This document shows, piece after piece, positions 53,822 to 63,599 of a DNA stretch of 64,000 bases. The first letter of the stretch is position 1, and each line of letters opens with the position of its first letter. The DNA comes from Bin127 sp963555965 (GTDB taxonomy: Bacteria > Chloroflexota > Dehalococcoidia > Lucifugimonadales > Lucifugimonadaceae). A model generated the notes under the pieces. It saw only the letters and a list, made by a program, of their open reading frames with translations, was not told the DNA's origin and did not search any database. The position numbers and the translations under genes are program-made. The stretch lies in the NCBI GenBank assembly GCA_963555965.3, contig OY821634.1, positions 1,240,001-1,304,000 on the forward strand, in the 5' to 3' direction.

Positions 53822-54916
53822 ATGCCAGATTCTGCGAGAGAACGCGTTGTGACCAGTTCGGACGACTCTGAATCAAGCGCGGAACGAAGAGCGGCGGAGT
53901 TGTTGCGAGACCGTGCGGAACGCAACTCAAGTTCGGCGGGTATGAATGATCTGCGTCCTCGCCGCTTCACTGACTACATTGGTCAACGGAATGTCGTGAA
54001 CAGCATTCAGATCGCAGTTGATGCAGCCAAGCACCGTGGGGACACTTTGGATCATGCGTTGTTTCACGGCCCTCCTGGTTTAGGGAAGACGACCATCTCG
54101 CAGATAATTGCGCGAGAGATGGACACTACTCTGGTGCATACGTCAGGCCCGGCGTTGGATCGACCTGCGGATGTTGTCGGGATATTGTCAAATCAGAAGT
54201 ATGGGGATGTGTTGTTCATCGACGAGATACATCGGTTGTCGCACGCGGTGGAGGAGTACCTGTATTCGGCGATGGAGGATTTTCGTGTCGACTTCATAAC
54301 TGGTACCGGTGCGTTTGCGAAGACGATCAACTTGCCGTTGCAGAAGTTCACGCTGATCGGTTCGACAACGCGTGCCGGGATGTTGAGTCCGCCGTTGCGC
54401 GAGCGGTTCGCGTTGACTTATCACCTTGACTACTACTCGGTTGAGGAGTTGACACAGGTGGTGAAGCGTTCTGCGATGATATTGTCGGTGCCGATCGACG
54501 AGGATGGAGCGGTTGTGATTGCGAAAAGATCGCGAGGAACACCGCGGATCGCGAATAATCTTTTGCGTCGGGTGCGCGATTTTGCTCAGGTGCGAGGAGA
54601 TGGGAAGATCAATTCGGGAGTTGCCGCGGAAGCTTTGCGCGTCGAAGGCGTAGACGAATTGGGCTTGGACCGGTTGGACCGCCTATACCTCGAAACTCTG
54701 GCGAAAAACTACGGCGGAGGCCCGGCAGGCATCAACGCACTAGCAGCATCGGCGAACGAAGAGGTTCAGACGCTTGAGGATGTGGTTGAACCGTTCTTGT
54801 TGAAAATTGGCTTCATCATGCGGACTCCTCAGGGCAGGAGGGCGACGCCGCATGGCATGATGCATGTAGGTGCGTCGGTCGATTCGGCGGGTGCTGGGCA
54901 ACAGTCGTTGATTTGA
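53822..54916 (+). CDS. ruvB: Holliday-junction DNA helicase motor RuvB
   Basis: AAA+ motor for branch migration, 364 aa. LRPRRFTDYIGQ, Walker A HGPPGLGKTTISQ (about residues 79-91), Walker B LFIDEIHRL, the sensor IGSTTRAGMLSPPLRERF and the C-terminal winged helix with RTPQGRRATPHG are all clear. The first 38 or so residues are a charged extension beyond the common start, so a later ATG inside could also be used. Convergent with the ABC exporter genes. Confidence 0.95.
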   Translation: MPDSARERVVTSSDDSESSAERRAAELLRDRAERNSSSAGMNDLRPRRFTDYIGQRNVVNSIQIAVDAAKHRGDTLDHALFHGPPGLGKTTISQIIAREMDTTLVHTSGPALDRPADVVGILSNQKYGDVLFIDEIHRLSHAVEEYLYSAMEDFRVDFITGTGAFAKTINLPLQKFTLIGSTTRAGMLSPPLRERFALTYHLDYYSVEELTQVVKRSAMILSVPIDEDGAVVIAKRSRGTPRIANNLLRRVRDFAQVRGDGKINSGVAAEALRVEGVDELGLDRLDRLYLETLAKNYGGGPAGINALAASANEEVQTLEDVVEPFLLKIGFIMRTPQGRRATPHGMMHVGASVDSAGAGQQSLI

Positions 54917-55003
54917 GTTAGGGGCGCTGTGATGCGCATCTCTACCCTTTCACGGGGTGAAACGAGCGCGAGTGCAGTATACGCTTGATAAGGAGAGGAC
55001 GCG

Positions 55004-56929
55004 TTAAGTCGCTGCGGTGCGGGAGTATTCCATCGCTTCGGCGATGAGTTCGTCTGGTATGTCGTCGAAGGAGGCGTAGTTCATGGAGTAGAGTCGCGCA
55101 TAGAGTCCTCCGTGACCCATTAGCTCTTCGTGATTGCCAGTCTCGATTATCTCGCCGTTCTGCAACACTATGATGCGGTCGGCGCCTCGTATAGTTGCAA
55201 GGCGATGCGCGATGACTATGCCGGTACGGCCTTCTAGTAGGCGTGCTAGAGCTTGCTGAATGAGGAGTTCGGTATAGCTGTCGATAGAAGCGGTTGCTTC
55301 GTCAAGGATGAGAATCTTGGTATCGGCCACGATTGCGCGAGCGAAGGATATGAGTTGTCGCTGACCAAGTGAGAGGTTTCCGCCGCGTTGTTCGAGTTCA
55401 GTGTCATAGCCGTTGGGTAGGCGCATTATGAACTCGTGTGCACCTACTGCACGGGCGGCTGCAACCACCTCTTCGCGAGTGGCATCGAGTTTGTTGTAGC
55501 GAATGTTTTCGTAGATGGTGCTGGAGAATAAGTACGGCTCTTGAAGTACCATCCCGATATTGTTTCCGAGGCTGCTGAGTTCAACGTCTCGGACGTCTTT
55601 TCCGGAGATCAGGATTTCGCCTTCCCAGATGTCGTAGAAGCGGTGGAGCAACGAGGTTATGCTGGTTTTGCCTGATCCCGTGGGACCGACTAGGGCGACG
55701 GTTTCCCCGGGTTCAACCCGGAAGTTGATGTTTTTCAGGATCGGTTCTCCTTCGAGGTATCCGAAGGTGACGTTCTTGAATTCGACGGAGCCGTCGTTAT
55801 CGACCAGAGGTTTGGCGTCGTTCTTGTCTTGGATATCGATTGGAACATCGAGGACTTCAAATATGCGTTCGCCGGATGCCATTGCGCGTTGGAAAACGGC
55901 GTAGTGCATGGTGATTGAGCGGATGGGGTCGAAGAAGAGTTGGACGTAGAGGATGAAAGCGATCATGGAACCGATTTCGAGGGAGTTGCCGATGACCATG
56001 TTTCCGCCTACGACTATGATGATGGCCATTGCAGTACCGGACAGTGTGTCGACGACCGCAATCATTATGAGGCCGATCCGTGCGGCGCGTTTGGCAGCCC
56101 ATAGCTGCTCATCGGTTTTTTCTTTGAATAGGTCGAGGTTCACATGCTCTCGACTCATGCCCTGCACTACTCTGACACCGTTAATGTTCTCTGCTAGGGC
56201 GCCGCTGACAATGGAGCTTGTTTGGCGCGAGTAAAGGAAGGCGCGGCGGGCAATCGGCAGCCAGATAGCTCTAACAATGGCGAGAGTTGAGACGACGGCG
56301 AATGTCAGTAGGGCGAGTCTCCAGTCCATGATGAGCATTGCGATGACGATGCCGAATAGGAGCAGGAAGTCGCCGATGCTGACGACTGCGGTTTCGAGGA
56401 ACTCTTGCAGAGCGGCAACGTCGCCTTGTAGGCGCGCCATCATACGTCCAACTTCGGTTTTGTCCATGAAAGACATGGAGACGCGCTGTAGATGTTCGTA
56501 CATAGCGCGTCGGAGATCGATGAGGATGTGTTCGGCGATGCGTCCGACGATGATGTTTTGGATGTATCCGACGATGACATGGAGGACGATGGAGCCGAAG
56601 AATAGCCCGACCATGATGAAAAGGATATTGCGAGCATCGGAAGCGTCGCGTTGGGTGATATCTAGGACGTCGTTAACCGTTGTCCGGATGATCCAAGGTA
56701 GAGCCAGAACGGAAAGGGCGAAGATGATCACAGCAATAATGCCGAGGATCAGGACGTTGCGGTAAGGACTGACGAAGCCTAAGAATCGTCGGATGACGTC
56801 GCCGTTGTATCCCGCGCTGAATATCTCTTGGTCGAGATCGCGTTGCTGCGCGTCGCGTTGATCGACCCATGTTGGGCGGGACGACTGGTCGCCGGAAGGG
56901 CGACCCTGTGTTGCGTTGGTTGATGCCAT
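55004..56929 (-). CDS. ABC exporter subunit (consensus catalytic site)
   Basis: 641-aa half-transporter: an ABC membrane domain with six helices (about residues 45-360) and a nucleotide-binding domain. Walker A GPTGSGKTSITSL, Q-loop LQEPYLFSSTI, signature LSLGQRQ and Walker B ILILDEATASID are intact, including the catalytic glutamate, so this subunit carries the ATP-hydrolysing Walker B. An acidic, Gln-rich N-terminal extension precedes the first helix. Starts at ATG 56929, two bases after the partner gene stop. With the next gene it forms a heterodimeric multidrug or lipid exporter. Confidence 0.92.
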   Translation of the reverse strand: MASTNATQGRPSGDQSSRPTWVDQRDAQQRDLDQEIFSAGYNGDVIRRFLGFVSPYRNVLILGIIAVIIFALSVLALPWIIRTTVNDVLDITQRDASDARNILFIMVGLFFGSIVLHVIVGYIQNIIVGRIAEHILIDLRRAMYEHLQRVSMSFMDKTEVGRMMARLQGDVAALQEFLETAVVSIGDFLLLFGIVIAMLIMDWRLALLTFAVVSTLAIVRAIWLPIARRAFLYSRQTSSIVSGALAENINGVRVVQGMSREHVNLDLFKEKTDEQLWAAKRAARIGLIMIAVVDTLSGTAMAIIIVVGGNMVIGNSLEIGSMIAFILYVQLFFDPIRSITMHYAVFQRAMASGERIFEVLDVPIDIQDKNDAKPLVDNDGSVEFKNVTFGYLEGEPILKNINFRVEPGETVALVGPTGSGKTSITSLLHRFYDIWEGEILISGKDVRDVELSSLGNNIGMVLQEPYLFSSTIYENIRYNKLDATREEVVAAARAVGAHEFIMRLPNGYDTELEQRGGNLSLGQRQLISFARAIVADTKILILDEATASIDSYTELLIQQALARLLEGRTGIVIAHRLATIRGADRIIVLQNGEIIETGNHEELMGHGGLYARLYSMNYASFDDIPDELIAEAMEYSRTAAT

Positions 56930-56931
56930 GT

Positions 56932-58842
56932 TTAGATGCCGTCTCTGGTTTGGACGTCGTCTTCGGGACGGATTTGTAGTTCGTAAAGGTCTCGGTACTT
57001 TCCGCCAAGTTCAAGAAGTTCGGCATGGGTGCCGCGCTCGATGATCTTGCCGCCTTCGAGGAAGAGGATTTCGTTCGCGTGCATCAGAGAGCTGAGCCGG
57101 TGGGAAATGATTATCGTGGCCCGGTCGGCGGTTACTTCTTGTAGAGCGGCTCTGATTCGTTGCTCTGTAGCGGCATCGATGGCGGCGGTGGAGTCATCGA
57201 AGACGATTATCTGAGGGTGCAGCATGATGCTACGGGCAATCGATAGCCGTTGCCTTTGCCCGCCGGATAAAGACACACCACGTTCACCGACGAGGGTGCC
57301 GTAACCGCCCGGAAGTCTCTCAACGTATTCGCTCATCTGGGCGTGGGATGTGGCGCTTTCGATGTTGCGATGTTCGGCCCACGGATCGCCGTATGCGACG
57401 TTGTTGTCAACGGTTGTGGTGAATAGGAATGTGTCTTGTTCCACGACGCCCACAGTTCGGCGGAGAGACGACAGCGTTACATCCGAGATGTCTTGGTCGT
57501 CGATGAGAATGCGTCCAGCGATGGGATCATAGAAACGCGGAATAAGGTGCGCCAGAGTCGACTTACCAGATCCGGGTGGTCCAACGATGCCGATGGTGTG
57601 TCCGGGGCGAGCTTCGAAGGATACGTCGGATAGCACCTGTTCGTCTCCGTACTCATCCATATAGGCGAAGTCGACGCTTTCGAAGCGGAGGGCACCATCG
57701 GTTAGGACGAGGTCTTTTGCGCTCGGTTTGTCATCGATCTCAGGGACTTGATCTAAAACCTCGAAAAGCCGTTTCCCAGACGTTGCACCTTGCGCCCAAC
57801 CAGCGACGACCATGCCCAATTGCCGCACTGGATTTTGCATGATCGACATGAAGGCGAGGAACTGTGCAAGCTGCCCGAGGGAGAACGGATCATTTTCGTC
57901 GAGAACTTTCATGCCGCCGACGAGTAGGACGACGGACATGACGCCTAGAAACGCCAATGTAATGATCGAGAGGTTTTTCGCACGCACCCCGACCAAATGG
58001 AAGGCCCTGTTGAAGGCCTCGTTAGAAGACTTGTCGTACTTCACCATCTCGTAGGGTTCAGCCGAGAACGATCGGACCACGCGTATTCCCTTTAGATTCT
58101 CATCCATGACCTTGGTGAGGCGTCCCATCTCTTCTTGGTAAAGGCGCCATCCCCGGGACGTTTGAAGGCGTGCAACGATAGAACGCCAAGCCGCGATGGG
58201 GACGAAGCTCAGGCTGATGAGAGCCAGTTCCCAATCGACTCGCATCATCAAGAAGGTGCCGGTACTGACGAAGATTGCGAGGTAGACGACGCGCAGGAGT
58301 CCCCGGCTGGCGAAGGCACGGATGCCTTCGATATCGAGGAGGCCGCGTGTCAACAAATCGCCAGTGTGTACGCGGTCGTGGTATGCGAAGCTTAGACGTT
58401 GGAGCTTCTCGTAGTAGAGCATCCTCAAGCGGTAGCCGAGGCGTTGCGCGATGTTTTCGCTGATGTACATGTGACCAAACGTAAACAAGCCACGTAGGAT
58501 CGCTGAACCGAGAAGGAACGCAGCGGTCATCAATAGTGTTCGGCGAAGTTCGTTAGTGTCGGCATCGGGCGATGTGAACACCTCCTCTACCGTGTCGACG
58601 CCGTCGCCGATCAGCAGTGGTATGAAGAGTTGGAAGACCGATGCTCCGATGATGAAGACCAAGCCAATTGCTAGGAGCCACGGGTAGTCAAATGCCATGC
58701 GCACTATGCGCATCAGCACATTGAAACTACCGCCCGTAGGGTCCGAGTCTGCTTTGGACGCGGTACCAGCGGTGGCGGTGGCTGACGCAGCCGTGGGCAT
58801 GGTCAGACGGTTGAACAGGTTAACTAAAAAACCCATAGACAC
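56932..58842 (-). CDS. ABC exporter subunit (degenerate catalytic site)
   Basis: 636-aa partner of the preceding exporter subunit. The membrane domain has six helices and the nucleotide-binding domain has Walker A GPPGSGKSTLAHL and signature LSGGQRQRLSIARS. Walker B reads IIVFDDSTAAID, with Asp in place of the catalytic Glu, the usual sign of the degenerate half in heterodimers such as TM287/288 and BmrCD. The first gene of the two-gene operon; ATG at 58842. Substrate unknown. Confidence 0.92.
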   Translation of the reverse strand: MSMGFLVNLFNRLTMPTAASATATAGTASKADSDPTGGSFNVLMRIVRMAFDYPWLLAIGLVFIIGASVFQLFIPLLIGDGVDTVEEVFTSPDADTNELRRTLLMTAAFLLGSAILRGLFTFGHMYISENIAQRLGYRLRMLYYEKLQRLSFAYHDRVHTGDLLTRGLLDIEGIRAFASRGLLRVVYLAIFVSTGTFLMMRVDWELALISLSFVPIAAWRSIVARLQTSRGWRLYQEEMGRLTKVMDENLKGIRVVRSFSAEPYEMVKYDKSSNEAFNRAFHLVGVRAKNLSIITLAFLGVMSVVLLVGGMKVLDENDPFSLGQLAQFLAFMSIMQNPVRQLGMVVAGWAQGATSGKRLFEVLDQVPEIDDKPSAKDLVLTDGALRFESVDFAYMDEYGDEQVLSDVSFEARPGHTIGIVGPPGSGKSTLAHLIPRFYDPIAGRILIDDQDISDVTLSSLRRTVGVVEQDTFLFTTTVDNNVAYGDPWAEHRNIESATSHAQMSEYVERLPGGYGTLVGERGVSLSGGQRQRLSIARSIMLHPQIIVFDDSTAAIDAATEQRIRAALQEVTADRATIIISHRLSSLMHANEILFLEGGKIIERGTHAELLELGGKYRDLYELQIRPEDDVQTRDGI

Positions 58843-59034
58843 TCGATTGTACGACTCATCTCGTAGCGGATGATGTTAGATGCGTCGATTAGTCAATTCT
58901 CATGTGTCAAGAACGGGAAATTGAGAGATGTGAACGCATTTCACGGGCTTTCTGGGTAGCAAATCGTCCAATGCGCTAGAGTCATATATGCGAGTGGGGT
59001 GCCCAAACGCATTCGCCCGGCCACATTCAGAACT

Positions 59035-59778
59035 ATGGCAAATCCATCTATCAGCACTGGAATGCACGATGCTGTGCGAGAGCGTGCGTTTTCTGAAATC
59101 CGAGTAAATCCGTATGTGGCGCGATACGCAACACTCGCCGACGCACATGCGATAGACGCGGTTGTTAATCAGGCGTTCGGCAATACCGCGCCTAAATCTT
59201 CGGCGACGCGTGACATCAAGCGGAAAAACACCACTTACATCGTCGTGACGAAGGTGTCAGAAGGGTTCCCGACGGACACCGACGCGAAGGACGGCATGAA
59301 AAAACTTGGCTGGCAATATCGGCTAAGATCGTTGTTTTCTTCAGTCGGGGGATTTGATGCCGAGAAAAGTACGGGTAATGTGGTTGGATTGGTCGGTATT
59401 TGGACAGCTTTGGATCAGGCTCATATCGTGGTAATCGCGACACATCCTAGCGAGCGTAGGCGTGGGGTTGGAGAACTGCTGGTAATTGCCACGATCTCAG
59501 AGGCGTTGAAAATGGGAGCCGCAAACGCTACGTTGGAGGTCCGGAAGTCCAACATTGTGGCGCGTTCGCTATATCGCAAGTACGGGTTTAACGATGTTGG
59601 TATCCGGCATCGCTACTATCATGACAATCGAGAAGATGCCATCATCATGTCTACACCGTCGTTCTCGAACCTTGGCTACAAGCGATCTTTGGCACGGCGA
59701 TGGGAAGGGTATGTAAGCGTTCGAGGTAAAACGGATTTGCAGTTTGACCCAACGCCCTATCTAACCTTGCCCGAGTAG
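59035..59778 (+). CDS. GNAT-family N-acetyltransferase
   Basis: About 247-aa acetyltransferase. The acetyl-CoA loop is visible as ATHPSERRRGVGELL (about residues 138-152), followed by ATLEVRKSNIVARSLYRKYGF, the family pattern of RimI-like enzymes; the fold has an insertion before the loop. The ATG at 59035 is preferred; a GTG at 58999 adds twelve residues. The 3' end overlaps the convergent zinc-ribbon gene by 18 bp. Substrate unknown. Confidence 0.85.
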   Translation: MANPSISTGMHDAVRERAFSEIRVNPYVARYATLADAHAIDAVVNQAFGNTAPKSSATRDIKRKNTTYIVVTKVSEGFPTDTDAKDGMKKLGWQYRLRSLFSSVGGFDAEKSTGNVVGLVGIWTALDQAHIVVIATHPSERRRGVGELLVIATISEALKMGAANATLEVRKSNIVARSLYRKYGFNDVGIRHRYYHDNREDAIIMSTPSFSNLGYKRSLARRWEGYVSVRGKTDLQFDPTPYLTLPE

Positions 59779-60507
59779 GAACAGGATGAAGGCGACCATT
59801 GCTCCGATTGCGAATACGATGCTCCAAGTCGCCCATCGTTGCTGTACAGCAAGAAACTTTTCGGCGGATTCCCAGTTACGTGCTCGCCAAGCCATCTCGT
59901 TGCCCTTGCGGCCGAGGATGATCATTACGCCGATTAGAACGATGAATCCGATTGAACGGAGTGTCGGCGATAGGGGTAGCAACGGCAAGAAGCCGAGGAT
60001 CGACCACCAGATGCCGTGTACCAATCCCCAAATCGGTCCGAGTATGAAGGCTGACCAGTTCCAACGTTGGATCTCTTGCGGGATTTGATCCTCCTTGTTT
60101 CTTGCCGGTCTGTCTCGGCGCGGCAATCCCCATTGGCTGGGGCGGAACGATCCAGTTCTGATTCTGTATCCACCAAGGCGGCTATCGCCTGAACGTCGGT
60201 CATCGGGTCTGAAAAGTGGATCGCGTTCGCTACGGCTTGCGCCTGCGCCGTCAGGTGATATGCGAGCAGTCTGGTCAATCTCAGCGGCACATACGGCGCA
60301 GTAAGAGGCATGTGCCTCATTGACTGATGAGCATTGCTGGCAGCTGGTGAAGCCTAGTGGAGGAACGCGTGATGAGTCGGGGATGTAGACGCGTTCACCA
60401 CAGCGGTCACATGCGTAGTCGTCAACTGACGCAGCGGTTCCGCAGTGCATGCAGTAGATCGTATCGGGCTTTTGATCGGGCTTGCCGTCTTGTGTCGAGT
60501 TCGACAT
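59761..60507 (-). CDS. Zinc-ribbon membrane protein
   Basis: About 248-aa protein. Two zinc-ribbon modules are at the N-terminus (CMHCG...CDRCGE, about residues 19-41, and CQQCSS...CAVCAAE, about 55-76), followed by a charged linker, an amphipathic region and four hydrophobic segments (about 148-245). The LIGVMIILGRKG and AWRAR segment near about 200 resembles DUF2628-type membrane proteins with a basic amphipathic helix. ATG at 60507 rather than 60531. Function unknown. Confidence 0.75.
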   Translation of the reverse strand: MSNSTQDGKPDQKPDTIYCMHCGTAASVDDYACDRCGERVYIPDSSRVPPLGFTSCQQCSSVNEAHASYCAVCAAEIDQTARISPDGAGASRSERDPLFRPDDRRSGDSRLGGYRIRTGSFRPSQWGLPRRDRPARNKEDQIPQEIQRWNWSAFILGPIWGLVHGIWWSILGFLPLLPLSPTLRSIGFIVLIGVMIILGRKGNEMAWRARNWESAEKFLAVQQRWATWSIVFAIGAMVAFILFLLGQG

Positions 60508-60629
60508 CAAAGTGAAACCATGTACTGTCAAATATTGTGGGGACGAGACCGCTGAAGCGGCGCTCGTTTAAGTGCCTATCTTATTCCTTTTACTCGGATG
60601 ATGTTTCCGCCATGTGTCTAAGGTTTGGA

Positions 60630-61562
60630 TCACGCCGCGATGGCAGCACCGCCGATTTCAGATTCGATGAACGAAGACATTGCGTTGATGATGTCGTCCA
60701 GTTCGGCGATGCCAAGGTCGTCGATTTTCGGAGTTGGGGGTCTTACGTCTGGCGATTCGAGCATTCCGCGTTTGGCCATGATGTGTTTGCGGATCGACAA
60801 GCTGAGGCCAGCGGTGTTTTCGTATCTGATTAACGGCAACCATCCATAGAAGGTTTGCCGTGCGCCTTCCACATCGTCGTTTGCAAATTGTCGATGGATC
60901 TTTACGAGTGCCTCAGGATAGGCGAAACCGGTCATGGTTCCAATCGCGCCGCGTTGCAACTCTTCAAAAAGGAACGCACCTCCCAGTCCTCCGAAGATGC
61001 CGATGTTTTCGTTCGTAGTTTTTCTCACGGCCGAGATTTTCGGCGGGGTTGGAGGGTCTTCCAGTTTGAGGTATTTGGCGTTTTCCAGCTCTGAATTCAA
61101 CTTGGCGATGAAGTCGGCTGACATGTGTACACCGGTCTGTTCTGGCAGGTCCTGGACAACAATAGGGATTTGCGTAGCGTCGTCGATTGCTTGGTAGTAT
61201 GCAAATACTGCGGCGTCGTTGGGTTTTGCTAACGTGGGCGGTGATGCCATTACAGCCGTTGCGCCGATGCTTTGGGCTTCACGGATGCGATCTGCTGCTT
61301 GAGCACCACTCTGGGCGCTGACGCCGACGGTTACTGATAGCCGTCCGTCGCAGGCGGTGGCGACAGCGTGAATTATTGGAGCGCGTTCGGCATCGTTTAG
61401 GCGATGCGCCTCGCCCATCACGCCTAGGGTAACCACTCCAGTGCATCCTGCGCGCTCGGCTGTTGCGACCAAGCGAGTAATCGAATCGGTATCGACCGAA
61501 CCGTCAGGTCCAAACGGCGTCGGCATCATGAAGTGGATCCCGTCGAACTGCATCGCGCTCAT
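60630..61562 (-). CDS. DapA-like (dihydrodipicolinate synthase family) aldolase
   Basis: About 310-aa class I aldolase of the DHDPS/N-acetylneuraminate-lyase family. The Schiff-base lysine is in AKYLKLEDPP (about residues 163-172) and the GVMGEAHRL segment fits the family. The motif that normally carries the catalytic tyrosine (YN-P) reads VVQDLPEQTG, without the Tyr, so it is not a lysine-biosynthetic DapA. Some related lyases of keto-sugar acids or hydroxyproline use different residues here. ATG at 61562 or 61574. Single gene, divergent from the reductase gene. Confidence 0.85.
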   Translation of the reverse strand: MSAMQFDGIHFMMPTPFGPDGSVDTDSITRLVATAERAGCTGVVTLGVMGEAHRLNDAERAPIIHAVATACDGRLSVTVGVSAQSGAQAADRIREAQSIGATAVMASPPTLAKPNDAAVFAYYQAIDDATQIPIVVQDLPEQTGVHMSADFIAKLNSELENAKYLKLEDPPTPPKISAVRKTTNENIGIFGGLGGAFLFEELQRGAIGTMTGFAYPEALVKIHRQFANDDVEGARQTFYGWLPLIRYENTAGLSLSIRKHIMAKRGMLESPDVRPPTPKIDDLGIAELDDIINAMSSFIESEIGGAAIAA

Positions 61563-61750
61563 TTGATTCACCATCCTGTAGCAAGGAAATCTGCTTAACT
61601 GCCAACGAGTCTACAGAAGCCTGTAAAGGTTGCGATTCCTTCGTATCAGTTTTGCAATCATTTCAAAGTGATTCGACCTGCGGTGTATGATTACCACTAA
61701 TTGGCGTAAAGGGGCGTCGATGTGCAGGTATTTGTAAGAGCAATCAGATC

Positions 61751-63541
61751 GTGACTACGAGCGTAACCACCAAACAGACAGAATGGACACCAGATGCAGC
61801 GGGCGAACGGGTGTTGTTGATCAGCGGTGAGGAGATCGCCAACTTTGAGACGCAGAAGGAGCGATTCCGCGCCGGTGATTTCGAAGAGACGGCGTTCATG
61901 CGATTCCGTCTTAGGCAAGGGGTTTACGGACAACGCCAACCGGATCGTCAGATGGTTCGTATCAAGGCGCCATTCGGTGGCATGACAGCCCGGCAACTTG
62001 AGGTGCTGGGTGAAGTTACCGAAAAGTACGCCCCGTTGAAGAAGGGACACTTGACGACGCGGGAGAATGTTCAGATCCATCACGTTCCGCTAGACGATAC
62101 TCCGGCTTTGATGCGTGAAATCGGAGATGTTGGACTGACCACGCGAGAAGCGTGCGGAAATACGGTTCGCAATGTTGTGGCGCACCCGACAGCTGGCGTA
62201 TCTAAAGACGAGGTGTTCGATGTTTCGCCATACGCAGCGGCCTATGCGCGGTACTTTTTGCGGCACCCCACGACCCAAAACATGCCTCGTAAGTCGAAGA
62301 CAGCGTTCTCGGGTTCAGATATAGATGAGGCGATGACGCCATTCCATGACATGGGATTCATTGCCCGTGAGCGTGACGGCAAGCGCGGTTTCAAGATCGT
62401 TGTTGGAGGTGGTCTATCGATCATGCCGCAAATGGCGGAGACGTTGAGCGAATTCGTGCCCGTCGAGGATTTCATCAAACACGCGGAAGCCGCGTTGAGG
62501 ATATTCAATCGGCAGGATGAAGAGCGAAAGAATTTGATGCGTGCTCGGATCAAGTACACCATCAAACGTCTTGGCATTGAAAAGTTCCGTGAAATGGTCG
62601 CTGAAGAACTCAAGGGCGATTGGGCTAAGAAGGAGATCGATCTCGATACATTGCTATTCCTTGAGGACGAGGTTGCGGATGCGCCTGACGCGCCTGTGAA
62701 TCCAACGCCCGAGCCGGTTGGCGATGCAGATTACGATTTCTGGAAGGCAACATCAGTAGAGGAACAGCGGCAAGAAGACTTCAATGTCGTCTACGTGCGG
62801 GTTGAACGCGGCGATATCTATTCCGAACAGTGGAAGCCCTTGGCAGATATCGCTCTTGAATACGCCGGTGGTCGCGCTCGAATCGATCAGCAGCAGAACA
62901 TCGTGTTCCGATGGGTGCGAACAGAGGCGTTGTACGACGTTTATCTGGCGCTCAAAGAGATCGGAATGGCTACGAGTGGTCGCGAGACAATCCGTGACAT
63001 CGTGACTTGCCCCGGCACCGACTCGTGCAAGCTCGGAATTACGTCATCTATGGGATTGAACAAAGCCCTCGGCGAAAAGTTGGACACGTTGGACATTTCT
63101 GATCCGCTGGTTTCCAAGATTCACATCAAGGCAAGCGGATGCCCGAACTCTTGCGGGCAGCACCACGTCGCGAACATCGGATTCCACGGTGCCGTGATGA
63201 AAGGCGGCGGCGGTCAGGTTCCGGCCTATGAGCTGTTCATCGCAGGCGAATCAACAGACGGTCCGGTACGTGTAGGAAACCGTGTACGAGCCAGAGTTCC
63301 CGCCAAACGAGCCGGAGAAGCGTTGGAGATGATCATCGATCACTACAAGGCGAACCGGAACGAAGGCGAAGAGTTCAACACCTTCGTCGACCGCGTTGGC
63401 ACTAAACCCTACGAAGATATGTTCGGACCGTGGAAGGCTGAGATCGGCCCGCTCGACAGAGAGAACATCAATACCTACATGGACTGGGGCAAGACAGTTC
63501 TCTACAAACTCGAGCGCGGCGAAGGCGAGTGCGCGGTCTAA
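61751..63541 (+). CDS. Ferredoxin-type nitrite/sulfite reductase (sirohaem)
   Basis: 596-aa enzyme that reduces nitrite to ammonia or sulfite to sulfide with six electrons from ferredoxin. The 4Fe-4S/sirohaem cysteines are in CPGTDSC (about residues 419-425) and GCPNSCG (about 458-464). The two ferredoxin-like/sirohaem repeats (APFGGMTARQLEVL and AGGRARIDQQQN) are both present. The start is GTG at 61751. Nitrite and sulfite preference cannot be settled from sequence; no other nitrogen- or sulfur-assimilation genes are visible next to it. Confidence 0.92.
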   Translation: MTTSVTTKQTEWTPDAAGERVLLISGEEIANFETQKERFRAGDFEETAFMRFRLRQGVYGQRQPDRQMVRIKAPFGGMTARQLEVLGEVTEKYAPLKKGHLTTRENVQIHHVPLDDTPALMREIGDVGLTTREACGNTVRNVVAHPTAGVSKDEVFDVSPYAAAYARYFLRHPTTQNMPRKSKTAFSGSDIDEAMTPFHDMGFIARERDGKRGFKIVVGGGLSIMPQMAETLSEFVPVEDFIKHAEAALRIFNRQDEERKNLMRARIKYTIKRLGIEKFREMVAEELKGDWAKKEIDLDTLLFLEDEVADAPDAPVNPTPEPVGDADYDFWKATSVEEQRQEDFNVVYVRVERGDIYSEQWKPLADIALEYAGGRARIDQQQNIVFRWVRTEALYDVYLALKEIGMATSGRETIRDIVTCPGTDSCKLGITSSMGLNKALGEKLDTLDISDPLVSKIHIKASGCPNSCGQHHVANIGFHGAVMKGGGGQVPAYELFIAGESTDGPVRVGNRVRARVPAKRAGEALEMIIDHYKANRNEGEEFNTFVDRVGTKPYEDMFGPWKAEIGPLDRENINTYMDWGKTVLYKLERGEGECAV

Positions 63542-63552
63542 ATACCGCAGAT

Positions 63553-63590
63553 TTTCCTCCCCTTCGCGAAGCGAGAACGCAGGGGGTGCC
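63553..63590. repeat. Short copy of the dispersed repeat family
   Basis: CCTCCCCTTCGCGAAGCGAGAACGCAGGGGGTGCCCG, containing a TTCGCGAA palindrome, lies between convergent genes. It resembles the right-hand tail (GCGAGACGCAGGGGGTTC) of the blocks at 42640-42680 and 43640-43665. Confidence 0.5.
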
Positions 63591-63599
63591 CGACGGATG

